64,000 bases of DNA. Origin: Bacteroidales bacterium (GTDB lineage Bacteria > Bacteroidota > Bacteroidia > Bacteroidales > WCHB1-69). The stretch is taken from NCBI GenBank assembly GCA_017615795.1, contig JAFZZK010000013.1, forward strand, positions 94,855-158,854, written 5' to 3'. The stretch's first letter is position 1. Every line of letters starts with the position of its first letter. Shown one piece after another: positions 44,463-52,785 of the stretch. The notes beneath the pieces were generated by a model. That model ran no database searches. It saw nothing but the letters and a program-made list of their open reading frames with translations, and was not told the DNA's origin. Both the position numbers and the translations under genes were made by a program.

Positions 44463-45314
44463 ATGAAGAAAATTATTCCGTTTATTCTGTTGGCCGCAGT
44501 GTTGATGATTTGCTGCCGTCAGGAACAAAAAGAGTATAAAACAGCATCCAAGCCCCAAGAGATTAAGGATACAACAATAGTCGCAGGGGTGTACCACTAC
44601 CAATTCGACGGCTTTGAACTGTGGACGTTGCAGGATATGCAGCGTGGCATGTCCATGGATCTCTTTCCCAAGGCGGATCCGCAGGTTGTGAAAAAACTGG
44701 TGCCTACGGGCGAAGCTGAATCCGCCATCAACGCATTCCTCGTCAAGCGTGGCGGCGAATATATCCTCTTCGACGCAGGTCTTGGTCTCGACCAGGGCGG
44801 CGCGATGCTCGACAAGTTGTCGATGCTCAACATCAAGCCCGAGGAAATCCGCACGGTGATGCTGACCCATTTTCACGGCGACCATATCGGTGGCATGCTG
44901 ACGGGCGGTGAGGTGACCTTCCCCAATGCGGAGGTCTATTTCTCAAAAGAGGAGCAGGCCGCCTGGAAGCGGGACGGTCGTGTACAGCGTTTTCTCGATG
45001 CCTATGAGGGACACGTGCACCCGTTCAAGTGCGCTCCCAACATAATCGATGGCGTTGACGCCATCCTTGCTCCAGGACATACCCCGGGACACACACTATA
45101 CCAGATCGGGAATTTGTTGATTATAGGCGACATTATCCACGCGTTGGCCTTGCAACAGACGCATCCTGAGTATTGCCCCGTCTATGACCAGGAACCGCAG
45201 TTGGCCGCCAAGACCCGCAAGGAGGTCTATGATTACATTCAGGATCACAAACTGGTTGTGGCGGGCATGCACTTGCCCTACTCCGGCGTGATTGAAGACT
45301 TTCATGCAGAGTGA
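44463..45314 (+). CDS. Exported metallo-beta-lactamase-fold hydrolase
   Basis: 283 residues. A hydrophobic N terminus ends in a Cys pair (17-18), suggesting export and perhaps lipid attachment, although the lipobox is imperfect. The metal motif 'THFHGDH' is at 135-141, with further ligands in 'PGHTPGHTLY' (about 200) and 'IGDIIH' (about 217). It resembles quorum-quenching lactonase and AttM/glyoxalase II-like subfamilies; the substrate is not predictable. It starts 27 bases after xseA and converges on hflX with no clear terminator between. Confidence 0.82.
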   Translation: MKKIIPFILLAAVLMICCRQEQKEYKTASKPQEIKDTTIVAGVYHYQFDGFELWTLQDMQRGMSMDLFPKADPQVVKKLVPTGEAESAINAFLVKRGGEYILFDAGLGLDQGGAMLDKLSMLNIKPEEIRTVMLTHFHGDHIGGMLTGGEVTFPNAEVYFSKEEQAAWKRDGRVQRFLDAYEGHVHPFKCAPNIIDGVDAILAPGHTPGHTLYQIGNLLIIGDIIHALALQQTHPEYCPVYDQEPQLAAKTRKEVYDYIQDHKLVVAGMHLPYSGVIEDFHAE

Positions 45315-45376
45315 TGCTATAAGCGGCTAACCCACAACAGCTGATGCGGAATTTCTGATTGACCTTTGTCTCTAGC

Positions 45377-46564
45377 CTAATAGAGAAAGTTGTTGTACGG
45401 GTAAATCTGGATGTGGAGCTTCTTGATTTCCTCGTACAGCATATCTTTCATCTCAGGGACATTCTCTTTTGTCTTGGCGGAGATGAAGAATGTCTTGTGT
45501 GCGGTTTTGGCCATCCAGGTGGCTTTCAATTCTTCCAGAGTGATGTTCTCCTTTGACTTGGGGGTTAAGTCGTCTTCGGCTTTCTCAACCCAGGTGTATT
45601 GGTCTATTTTGTTGAAAATGATAATCATGGGCTTTTCGCCGGCATTGATTTCAGCGAGGGTCTGGTTGACGACGGCAATTTGTTCCTCGAAGTCGGGGTG
45701 ACTGATGTCCACAACGTGGAGCAACAAGTCTGTTTCACGTATTTCGTCGAGGGTGGATTTGAAGGATTCGACGAGGCCGTGGGGCAGTTTGCGGATGAAT
45801 CCCACCGTGTCGGAGAGCAGGAATGGCAGGTTGCCGAACACGACCTTGCGCACGGTGGTGTCGAGGGTGGCGAAGAGTTTGTTCTCGGCCAGCACTTCCG
45901 AGTTGGAGAGCATGTTCATGATGGTGGACTTGCCCACGTTGGTGTAGCCCACGAGAGCGACGCGCACGTATTGGTCGCGGTGCCCGCGTTGGGTCTTTTT
46001 TTGCCGGTCGATCTCCTTGAGGCGGTTCTCAAGCAGGGAGATGCGCTGGCGGATGATGCGTCGGTCGGTCTCGATTTCCTTCTCGCCGGGGCCGCGCATG
46101 CCGATGCCGCCGCGCTGTTTCTCGAGGTGGGTCCACATGCCGGTCAAGCGTGGCAAAAGGTACTTGTATTGCGCCAATTCCACTTGTACCTTGGCGTGTG
46201 CGGTCTGGGCGCGTTTGGCGAAGATGTCGAGGATGAGGTGGGTGCGGTCCATGACCTTGCAGTTCACGATTTTCTCGATGTTGCGTTGTTGCGCGGGTGT
46301 CAATTCGTCATCCACTACGAGAAGGTCGGCGCCCTCTTCATGGATATAGTCGGCGACATCCTTGATTTTGCCGGAGCCCATATAGGTGCGCGGGTCAGGG
46401 TAGGGCAGGTTCTGCGTGAACTGCTTGACCGCAACCCCGCCGGCGGTGTCCACAAGGAAAGCCAGCTCGTCGAGGTATTCGCGAGTCTTCTCCTCTGTAA
46501 CGGAAGGAGTGGAAACAGCCATCAAAACGGCTCGCTCAACGGGTACTTCGGATATTTTTTTCAT
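45377..46564 (-). CDS. hflX: GTPase HflX
   Basis: 395 residues. The N-terminal HflX domain ends in the glycine-rich signature 'RGGIGMRGPGEKEIETDRR' (151-169). The G domain has 'GYTNVGKS' (206-213), 'DTVGFIRKLPHGLVESF' and 'NKID'. HflX splits stalled 70S ribosomes, especially after heat or antibiotic stress. It is the last gene of the GT5/DUF4270/MATE/hflX series, 26 bases after the MATE gene stop. Confidence 0.94.
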   Translation of the reverse strand: MKKISEVPVERAVLMAVSTPSVTEEKTREYLDELAFLVDTAGGVAVKQFTQNLPYPDPRTYMGSGKIKDVADYIHEEGADLLVVDDELTPAQQRNIEKIVNCKVMDRTHLILDIFAKRAQTAHAKVQVELAQYKYLLPRLTGMWTHLEKQRGGIGMRGPGEKEIETDRRIIRQRISLLENRLKEIDRQKKTQRGHRDQYVRVALVGYTNVGKSTIMNMLSNSEVLAENKLFATLDTTVRKVVFGNLPFLLSDTVGFIRKLPHGLVESFKSTLDEIRETDLLLHVVDISHPDFEEQIAVVNQTLAEINAGEKPMIIIFNKIDQYTWVEKAEDDLTPKSKENITLEELKATWMAKTAHKTFFISAKTKENVPEMKDMLYEEIKKLHIQIYPYNNFLY

Positions 46565-46590
46565 GAGAATGCTTGATGCCTATGGTTTGG

Positions 46591-47937
46591 TTATTTACTA
46601 AAATGCTTTTGCGTTTTCCAAGGGTAGAATTTGAGGAAGATGATCGATCCAAGGAACCGCAGCGAGGTGTATATCCAGTCAGCGGTCCACACCCAATGGA
46701 TGGCGAGATGAAACACTTCCGTCGCAAGATAGACGTATATGATGTAGAAAACAAGCGCGCCCGTTTCGATGTAAAGGGCGATATGCGTGTTCCCCGTGCC
46801 CGATACGAACTCGAAGTAAACCATGCTTATCGCTATCAGGATGGAAGAGAGGTATACAACATAGAGAGCAGGCACGGAGCGGGCGGCCATCGCAATGTCA
46901 TCCGTGTAGAGAGACGCAACTTGTTTTGGGAAAATAACAAGCAGGAACAGGATGGGCAGCAGTGTGAGCAGGGAGATCTTGAGTATTTGCCGCAGGGTGG
47001 GAGCCACTTCATTGATCAGTCCCGCCCCGATAAGACGGCTGGAGACGGTGTTGGCGCAAGCACCGTAGGCAAATGCGCTCAACGTGCTGAGCATGAAGAT
47101 GCTGCGCACTATGCCGGAGATGGCCATGGGCTCTTCGCCAAGATGCTCGATCATGGCAAAAAAGAGGAACCAGGAACCGAAGGAGATGAATCGTTGGAAC
47201 ATCGTCGGCAACGAGATGCGCAGGACATTCCCTAATAAAGGCCATTCAAAGGCTTGGAAGGAAAAGAGACTATATTTTTTATAGGGTAATTTCAGGAATG
47301 TGTGCAGGAAAAAGACGATGCAGGCAGTGGCTTCCGCGATTACAGAGGAGAGTCCGGCACCGGCAACGCCCATCTCGGGAAATCCAAAGTGGCCGAATAT
47401 CAGGCTGTAGTCGAAGAAAATGTTGACAACAGCCATGGCCACGGTAGTGTAGGTGATGATTTTTGTGTTGGAAAGCCCGATGTATAACGAACGGAACATG
47501 AAATTCATGCTCACGAAGAGGATGCCCCATTGGCGGAAGTCGATGAATTGAAGGGCTGCAGTATAGATGTTGGGCGAATGGACGATGCCGCCGAGGATGC
47601 CGCGTGTGCCGAAGTGCATCAAAGCGAGCATGACGGCGCCTAAGAAGAGCGAGAAAAAGAGCCCGTGTTCGAAGATGGGACCGATACGCTTCAACTCACC
47701 CTCGCCCAGCCGGCGGGCCACCAGGATTTGGATGCCTATAGTGAAACCCTGGAGTATGGTGGTGAAAACCAGATAATAGAGTCCGGCCATCATGGCGGCA
47801 CCCAATTCCACTTTGCCGACATGGCCGAGGAAGATGGTGTTCACCAGCACAATGAGGGTCTGCGCCAGGTTTCCGAAAATAATGGGGTATGTGATTTGCC
47901 ATATCTCCTTGTTGGAGACGGAAAGCGGTTGTGCCAT
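46591..47937 (-). CDS. MATE family efflux transporter
   Basis: 448 residues with about twelve membrane helices in two MatE halves, e.g. 'GNLAQTLIVLVNTIFLGHVG' (about 22-41) and 'YLVFTTILQGFTIGIQILVA'. It probably exports cationic drugs or metabolites using Na+ or H+. Its start overlaps the DUF4270 stop by one base (TAATG), so the two are translationally coupled. Confidence 0.9.
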   Translation of the reverse strand: MAQPLSVSNKEIWQITYPIIFGNLAQTLIVLVNTIFLGHVGKVELGAAMMAGLYYLVFTTILQGFTIGIQILVARRLGEGELKRIGPIFEHGLFFSLFLGAVMLALMHFGTRGILGGIVHSPNIYTAALQFIDFRQWGILFVSMNFMFRSLYIGLSNTKIITYTTVAMAVVNIFFDYSLIFGHFGFPEMGVAGAGLSSVIAEATACIVFFLHTFLKLPYKKYSLFSFQAFEWPLLGNVLRISLPTMFQRFISFGSWFLFFAMIEHLGEEPMAISGIVRSIFMLSTLSAFAYGACANTVSSRLIGAGLINEVAPTLRQILKISLLTLLPILFLLVIFPKQVASLYTDDIAMAARSVPALYVVYLSSILIAISMVYFEFVSGTGNTHIALYIETGALVFYIIYVYLATEVFHLAIHWVWTADWIYTSLRFLGSIIFLKFYPWKTQKHFSK

Positions 47938-49250
47938 TAGTAGGTGGTGTAGGATAATTCGAGCCGCAGTCGTTGGTCGTTGTCGAGGCCGGTGCCCCCG
48001 AATACAAGACGGTTTGCACGGACGGAAGCGCCGCGAACCACCAAGTTGACGGATTCCGTCAAGGTGCCGGTGCCTTGGATAAGCTCTTGTACATATCGGG
48101 TTATACGGAAGCGATATTCGTGACGGGTAGCATCGTAGGTCCCTCCAAAGTAGGATGAAGAGGTGTAGTATTCATCGTCGGGCAGGTACGTGAAACTGCC
48201 GTTTGCCAAAATGCCTTGCAGCGTAAGGTTGGCAGGGTGAACGAGATATATCTCGTGGGGGTCGATGTCGGTGATGACCAGCTCGGCGCGGTTGATGACT
48301 ACGCGATTGCCGAGTGACTTGAAGGCGTCTTTCAGGTATGGGAAAGATATATGGGTCTTCACGCCGCCAGTGGCTTGCACGAAGAGCTTGGTGTTGCCGA
48401 TGGTGCGGTCGCCTTGCAACACTTCTTGGATGAAGCTTGGGTCGGACGAGGCGTTGTAGTCGTGGCTGTAGTTGGTGAACCTGCGGCAGTCAGAGGCACA
48501 GGAGAAGGTGTACTTGGTGGTGCCGCTGTTTTCGTTGTGGTAGTAAAGAATGATGCCGGTCAGGGAACTGGTCATGTTGGTGAGCAGGATGTATCCGTTG
48601 GAACCGGTATGGTTTTCCGCAGTGATGCAAAGTCCTTTGAAGAAATTCTTGAAGGTGGAGTTGCTGGTCATCTGGTCTTGGTTGTTGAGCAGATATTGGC
48701 CGAACTCCTGGGACAGGCGGATGCGGATATGTGGGCTATAGACGCCGGTGTCGACGATTACGTGGGTGCCGGGTTGGATGGAGTAGCCGGTGAGTGAATA
48801 GTTCAGCGGTGTGGCATCGTGTGTCACGGTGCTGTTGTTGTAGTAGTTGGTGCTGGCGTCGATGGGGTCGGAAAGTTGATACACCCGGATGCCGACAGCA
48901 GAGGAGGTGTCCCCGTAGTAGGATGCCAGCTGGAGGGTGAGCACAACGGAGTCGATCACAGGGCTTGCCCCGAAATTCACGGCAGAGCCGGAGAGGCTGA
49001 ACTGGGCGTATGTGGAGGCCGTGACGTCCCCGAATACAGGGTCGTGTACATTGCCGACAAGATTGGCGGAGGTGTTTGTAGTGTTGATGGTATCCTCCAA
49101 GAAAGAATATGCGGACACTGTGACGGTGTCGGTAAAGTCTGTGCCGAGGGGGTCGATGAGACCTATGCCGATGGAGGAGGTCTCATTGGTGCAGGCTGCA
49201 AGGAGGGACATCAAGCTGGCGAGGATGCCTATGAGCCAATTTTTTTTCAT
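47937..49250 (-). CDS. DUF4270 lipoprotein
   Basis: 437 residues. The lipoprotein signal ends at Cys20 ('LLAAC'), followed by an Asn/Glu/Thr-rich segment that may direct surface display. The mature chain is beta-rich, with 'LVGNVHDPVFGDVTASTYAQ' near residue 65 and the closing 'SVNLVVRG' and 'LRLELSYTTY' strands typical of DUF4270 proteins. The function is unknown. In Bacteroidota it characteristically follows the short glycogen synthase-like gene, as here (3 bases apart). Confidence 0.88.
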   Translation of the reverse strand: MKKNWLIGILASLMSLLAACTNETSSIGIGLIDPLGTDFTDTVTVSAYSFLEDTINTTNTSANLVGNVHDPVFGDVTASTYAQFSLSGSAVNFGASPVIDSVVLTLQLASYYGDTSSAVGIRVYQLSDPIDASTNYYNNSTVTHDATPLNYSLTGYSIQPGTHVIVDTGVYSPHIRIRLSQEFGQYLLNNQDQMTSNSTFKNFFKGLCITAENHTGSNGYILLTNMTSSLTGIILYYHNENSGTTKYTFSCASDCRRFTNYSHDYNASSDPSFIQEVLQGDRTIGNTKLFVQATGGVKTHISFPYLKDAFKSLGNRVVINRAELVITDIDPHEIYLVHPANLTLQGILANGSFTYLPDDEYYTSSSYFGGTYDATRHEYRFRITRYVQELIQGTGTLTESVNLVVRGASVRANRLVFGGTGLDNDQRLRLELSYTTY

Positions 49251-49253
49251 AGT

Positions 49254-50072
49254 TTATGCGTTGTCTCGGTCGGAGAGGATTTGGTCGTAGAATTCATCGT
49301 AGAGATCCACGTAATTGTCATCTTCGGGGTGTTGCAGGACGGGCTTGCCGGACTGCTCCACGTAGGTGAGGAGGCGTTTCTTGATGTTGGTCGTGATGGA
49401 TACGGCGTCGGAGAAGTCAACGGCGGTTTGGATGATCTGGTCGTAGCCGGGGTTGCGGAAATGGCGGAGACACTCGCGCGGGATGTTGGTTTGGCGGAGT
49501 TTCTTGCCAAAGCTGGTCGAGAATTTTTCAGGGAAAGAGTCGGGGAAAATGGTGAAGACGACCTTGCAGCCCTGCAACAGGGGGTCGTCTTTGTAGACGG
49601 TCTTGATGAACATGGGCACGAGGGCGGAAATCCATCCATGGCAGTGAATGATGTCAGGCTCCCAACCCAGCTTGCGGACGGTTTCCATCACACCCTTGGC
49701 ATAGAAAATGGCACGGGAGTCGTTGTCGGGATAGAAGTTCCCTTCCGCATCATAATAGGGTGTCTTCCTCTTGAAATAGTCCTCGCTGTCGATGAAGTAA
49801 ATCTGCATGCGCACATTCTGGAGGGAGGCCACCTTGATGATGAGGGGGTGGTCGGTGTCCTCAATGATAATATTCTGTCCGGAGAGTCGGATGACTTCAT
49901 GCAACATGTGACGATGTTCGTTCACGCAGCCGAATTTGGGCATGAAAGTGCGGATTTCGTTTTCGCGTTCTTGGATGCCTTGCGGGAGGTATCGGCAGAT
50001 GTTGGAAATGTAACCCTCTGGAAAATAAGGATATATCTCCGGGGTGATGAATAAAACTTTTTTCTTTGCCAT
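49254..50072 (-). CDS. Short glycogen/starch synthase-like protein (GT5 N-terminal domain only)
   Basis: 272 residues. It begins 'MAKKKVLFITPEIYPYFPEG' as in glycogen synthases and has 'DIIHCHGWISALVPMFIKT' near residue 140. It lacks the C-terminal GT1 Rossmann domain that closes the active site in full GlgA (about 480 residues). Similar short forms occur throughout Bacteroidota next to DUF4270, so this is a conserved architecture rather than a truncation. Its catalytic competence is doubtful. It is the first gene of a four-gene minus-strand operon. Confidence 0.82.
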   Translation of the reverse strand: MAKKKVLFITPEIYPYFPEGYISNICRYLPQGIQERENEIRTFMPKFGCVNEHRHMLHEVIRLSGQNIIIEDTDHPLIIKVASLQNVRMQIYFIDSEDYFKRKTPYYDAEGNFYPDNDSRAIFYAKGVMETVRKLGWEPDIIHCHGWISALVPMFIKTVYKDDPLLQGCKVVFTIFPDSFPEKFSTSFGKKLRQTNIPRECLRHFRNPGYDQIIQTAVDFSDAVSITTNIKKRLLTYVEQSGKPVLQHPEDDNYVDLYDEFYDQILSDRDNA

Positions 50073-50091
50073 AGACGATATTTTGCGTGTG

Positions 50092-50099
50092 CAAAGATA
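50092..50099 (-). promoter_or_regulatory. -7 box of the GT5/DUF4270/MATE/hflX operon
   Basis: TATCTTTG on the minus strand matches TAnnTTTG, 20 bases before the first start codon. Confidence 0.62.
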
Positions 50100-50134
50100 C
50101 GAAAAATTTTCGAATAAAAAAAATTTTCATGATG

Positions 50135-50165
50135 CTTGCGCGATATTGAAAAAAGTGTATTTTTG
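50135..50165 (+). promoter_or_regulatory. Promoter of tRNA-Leu
   Basis: CTTG at 50135-50138, a 19-base spacer and TATTTTTG at 50158-50165. The tRNA begins 15 bases later. Confidence 0.72.
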
Positions 50166-50179
50166 CCGCCGCAAAACAG

Positions 50180-50266
50180 GCCCAGGTGGTGGAATTGGTA
50201 GACACGCTACTTTGAGGGGGTAGTGGGAATAATCCCGTGCAAGTTCGACTCTTGTCCTGGGCACCA
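50180..50266 (+). tRNA. tRNA-Leu (anticodon GAG)
   Basis: A class II tRNA with a 7-bp acceptor stem GCCCAGG/CCTGGGC, D arm with GGTAGAC, anticodon loop TTGAGGG (anticodon GAG), a long variable arm (GTGGGAATAATCCCGTG region) and a T loop TTCGACT. The 3' CCA is encoded (50264-50266), unlike the other two tRNAs in this window. Confidence 0.95.
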
Positions 50267-50276
50267 GCAGAAAAGC

Positions 50277-50302
50277 AGCTCCGATATCGTCGGGGCTTTT
50301 TT
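50277..50302 (+). terminator. Terminator of tRNA-Leu
   Basis: AGCTCCGA (50277-50284) pairs with TCGGGGCT (50290-50297) with one G-U pair, followed by six T residues. It ends at the stop codon of the converging MATE gene. Confidence 0.88.
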
Positions 50303-51638
50303 ATTGCATCTGGCGTAGCGCATGGGCACAGAACACGCCCGCCATGGAGATGGAGAGCACGTCGGCGATGGGTTGCGCGATGACCATGCCGTAAATCCCC
50401 CAAAAATGTGAACCGATGTACAACAGCGGGATGTAGAACAACCCGTGGCGCGCGATGGCCACGACGGTCGCGCTGACCGTCTTCCGTGTGTTTTGCAGGT
50501 ACATGTTCACAATGACGACGAACCCCACTAATGAGAATGTGAAACATTGGTATCGCAGCACTTGCGCACCGATACGAACCACCTCCGAGTCTTCCGCCCG
50601 GAAGAGGCAGATGATGTCCTCCGCAAACACAATCCCGATAACACTGACCACAATGCAATAGACTGTGGCTATCAAAACGCTGTAGTTGAATGCTTTGCGC
50701 ACGCGGCCGTAAAGATGCGCCCCATAGTTGAAGCCGCACACGGGCTGGAATCCCTGCCCGAAGCCCAACAGCGCCGCCATCACGAGGGCCATCACTCGAT
50801 TTACTACCGAGAATGCCGCCACTGCGGGGTCGCCGTATGTCGCGGCAAGGTTGTTGACACAAAGGGATACAACACTGATCAAACTTTGCCGCACTAACGA
50901 GGGAAGTCCACCAGCCACAATCTCTCTGTAATGCGCCATGACGGGGTGGAAATGCCGCAGACGGATCCGGATGCCACCGTTCCTGCCAATCATGGATAAC
51001 ATGATCCAGAAGCTGACAAACTGCGAAATGGCAGTGGCGAGTCCTGCCCCCGCTACTCCCATGTCCAACCCGAAGATGAAAATGGGGTCTAAGGCGATGT
51101 TCATGATCGCGCCCGAGAGCACCCCAACCATCGAGAGGATGGCGTTGCCCTGTAAACGCATCTGGTTGTTCATCACGAAAACACCCGACATGAAAGGGCT
51201 GCATAGCAGAATGTAGCCGAAATAGGGGCGCGCGACTGGCAAAATGGTGGGCGTGGACCCGAAAAAGCGCAGCAACGGATCCATGAAGATGAACCCGGAA
51301 ACGGCCAAGAGTGTCGTCAGCATTATGGAAATGAAGAACCCCGAAGCAGCCATCTCCTCGGCCTGCTCCGACTGGCGCGCACCTAATGCACGGGATATGA
51401 AGTTGCCGGAACCATGCCCGAAAAAGAACGAAATGGCTTGTATGAGCGTCATGTATACAAACACAATGCCGAGCGCAGCAGTGGACTGCGTGTCGATTCT
51501 CCCCACAAAAAACGTGTCCACCACGTTGTAAAGCCCTGTGACCAGCATGCAGACCATCGAGGGGATGGCCATCTCCCACACAAGCCGCCCAACAGGCTGC
51601 GTGGTCATTTTTGTGTATTTTGCATCGCGTTGATTCAC
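50301..51638 (-). CDS. MATE family transporter (MepA-like)
   Basis: 445 residues with about twelve membrane helices: 'VGRLVWEMAIPSMVCMLVTG' followed by 'LYNVVDTFFVGRIDTQSTAA', a start typical of MepA-like MATE proteins. The second half repeats the motif with 'GFGQGFQPVCGFNYGAHLYG'. Its substrate is unknown. It lies downstream of the cobalamin-riboswitch genes on the same strand, but a terminator (51728-51758) and its own -7 box (51679-51686) separate it from them, so B12 control is not implied. Confidence 0.9.
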   Translation of the reverse strand: MNQRDAKYTKMTTQPVGRLVWEMAIPSMVCMLVTGLYNVVDTFFVGRIDTQSTAALGIVFVYMTLIQAISFFFGHGSGNFISRALGARQSEQAEEMAASGFFISIMLTTLLAVSGFIFMDPLLRFFGSTPTILPVARPYFGYILLCSPFMSGVFVMNNQMRLQGNAILSMVGVLSGAIMNIALDPIFIFGLDMGVAGAGLATAISQFVSFWIMLSMIGRNGGIRIRLRHFHPVMAHYREIVAGGLPSLVRQSLISVVSLCVNNLAATYGDPAVAAFSVVNRVMALVMAALLGFGQGFQPVCGFNYGAHLYGRVRKAFNYSVLIATVYCIVVSVIGIVFAEDIICLFRAEDSEVVRIGAQVLRYQCFTFSLVGFVVIVNMYLQNTRKTVSATVVAIARHGLFYIPLLYIGSHFWGIYGMVIAQPIADVLSISMAGVFCAHALRQMQ

Positions 51639-51678
51639 AGTGTGATATATTCTTCTTTTTTTCCTAATTTAAGAGATG

Positions 51679-51686
51679 CAAAAGTA
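51679..51686 (-). promoter_or_regulatory. -7 box of the MepA-like MATE gene
   Basis: TACTTTTG on the minus strand matches TAnnTTTG, 40 bases before the start. A good -33 is missing. Confidence 0.55.
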
Positions 51687-51727
51687 CATTAAATTTGAAA
51701 ATGTTCCATCTTTTCCATGATGACAAA

Positions 51728-51758
51728 GAAAAAAGGAGAACGCCAGAGCATTCTCCTT
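51728..51758 (-). terminator. Terminator of the cobalamin-riboswitch operon
   Basis: AAGGAGAA (51733-51740) and TTCTCCTT (51751-51758) form a perfect 8-bp stem with a ten-base loop. Read on the minus strand a T run follows. It lies 33 bases after the stop of the last sorting-domain protein gene. Confidence 0.8.
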
Positions 51759-51790
51759 CCCTTAAAGATTATGAAATACAATGGTAGAAG

Positions 51791-52783
51791 TTACTTTTTG
51801 ACAATTTTCTTGGTTTGGCCGTCAGCCTTGATGAAGTATATGCTGGCGGGCAGGCTGCTCAGGTCAAGGGTGACGCTGACATTGCCATCGCCATGCAAAT
51901 GTTGCACCATGTTGCCATAGATATCGTACAAGGCGACATCGTGGAGGCCATTGACTTCATTGTAGAGGGTGATGACATCCGTGGTGGGGTTCGGCCAAGC
52001 CTTGAGTATGTTGATTCCTGCAACGTGTTCGTCGATGGAGGTGGGTCTCCAGCCGTTCATGATGGCGACACCGCTGAGGTCGAAGCCACTGCTGCCCCAA
52101 GGGGTGGGGTAAGGGTCGTTGATGATGTGCCCGTACTGGTCGTAGGTGGCGTACTGCGGGTCGATGCAACCCACGACGTCGATGAGGCGGACATGGGTGA
52201 CATTGTTGATGTCAAGACCCTGGATGCCGCTTAGCTGCGCCAAGTCGAACGGGGTGCCCCAGCCCACGCGGTGCTTGCCGGCGAGGTTGTCCACCTCGCG
52301 CGGGTTCACGGAGCCACCATTGGCGATTTGCACCTCCGTTTGTGTGAGGGAGGTGGCGGGAAAGCGGAAATAGTTCACCCCGTCGGAGCTGACTTCCACG
52401 AAAGCCATTTCAAGGAAAGAGTCGTTCAGGGAGTTCTCGAAGACCGCAAAGTCGTAACCGTCGCCATCTTGGATGGGAATGCCGAAGGTGAGCACGGCCA
52501 CGCCTCCGTCGCCTAAGCTGACCACGCCGTCAGTGGTAGACTGCGAAGAGGGGCCGATGCCGTCGGAATCATCACCATAGCTGGCGTATGTGCCTGGACT
52601 GGCGATGTCGGTGTAGCCTCGGGTGATGGTGCAGCCCGTGGCCCAGCCGAGAATGGCATTGTCCTCGAACCAGATGGCCTGGCAGTCTGCACTCCCCACA
52701 GGACCGTCGAAGAGTGTGTCGGTTTGTGCTGTTCCCATATACGCGAACAGCAATGGCAAGATAGCGAGGAGTATGTTTTTCAT
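51791..52783 (-). CDS. T9SS-sorted surface protein of the cobalamin operon (FENS-type domain)
   Basis: 330 residues. A signal peptide ends near 'YMGTAQ' (about 19). The central domain has 'DGYDFAVFENSLNDSFLEMA' followed by 'FVEVSSDGVNYFRFPATS' and later 'NNVTHVRLIDVVG', a beta-sandwich-like unit of unknown function. From about residue 260 a T9SS type A sorting domain begins ('AWPNPTTDVITLYN') and ends 'SIYFIKADGQTKKIVKK'. It is therefore exported by the type IX machinery. It starts 2 bases after the stop of the upstream sorted protein, so both are on the B12-controlled mRNA. A role in B12 capture is an inference from this control. Confidence 0.78.
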   Translation of the reverse strand: MKNILLAILPLLFAYMGTAQTDTLFDGPVGSADCQAIWFEDNAILGWATGCTITRGYTDIASPGTYASYGDDSDGIGPSSQSTTDGVVSLGDGGVAVLTFGIPIQDGDGYDFAVFENSLNDSFLEMAFVEVSSDGVNYFRFPATSLTQTEVQIANGGSVNPREVDNLAGKHRVGWGTPFDLAQLSGIQGLDINNVTHVRLIDVVGCIDPQYATYDQYGHIINDPYPTPWGSSGFDLSGVAIMNGWRPTSIDEHVAGINILKAWPNPTTDVITLYNEVNGLHDVALYDIYGNMVQHLHGDGNVSVTLDLSSLPASIYFIKADGQTKKIVKK

Positions 52784-52785
52784 GG

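Noticed and set aside
49897-51579. 560-codon minus frame spanning the tRNA-Leu and MATE region
   Set aside because: It crosses the tRNA gene and a promoter and overlaps the MATE gene in another frame; its translation has no membrane or domain pattern.
50301-51638. MATE gene as a member of the B12 operon
   Set aside because: A terminator at 51728-51758 and a separate -7 box at 51679-51686 lie between it and the riboswitch genes.
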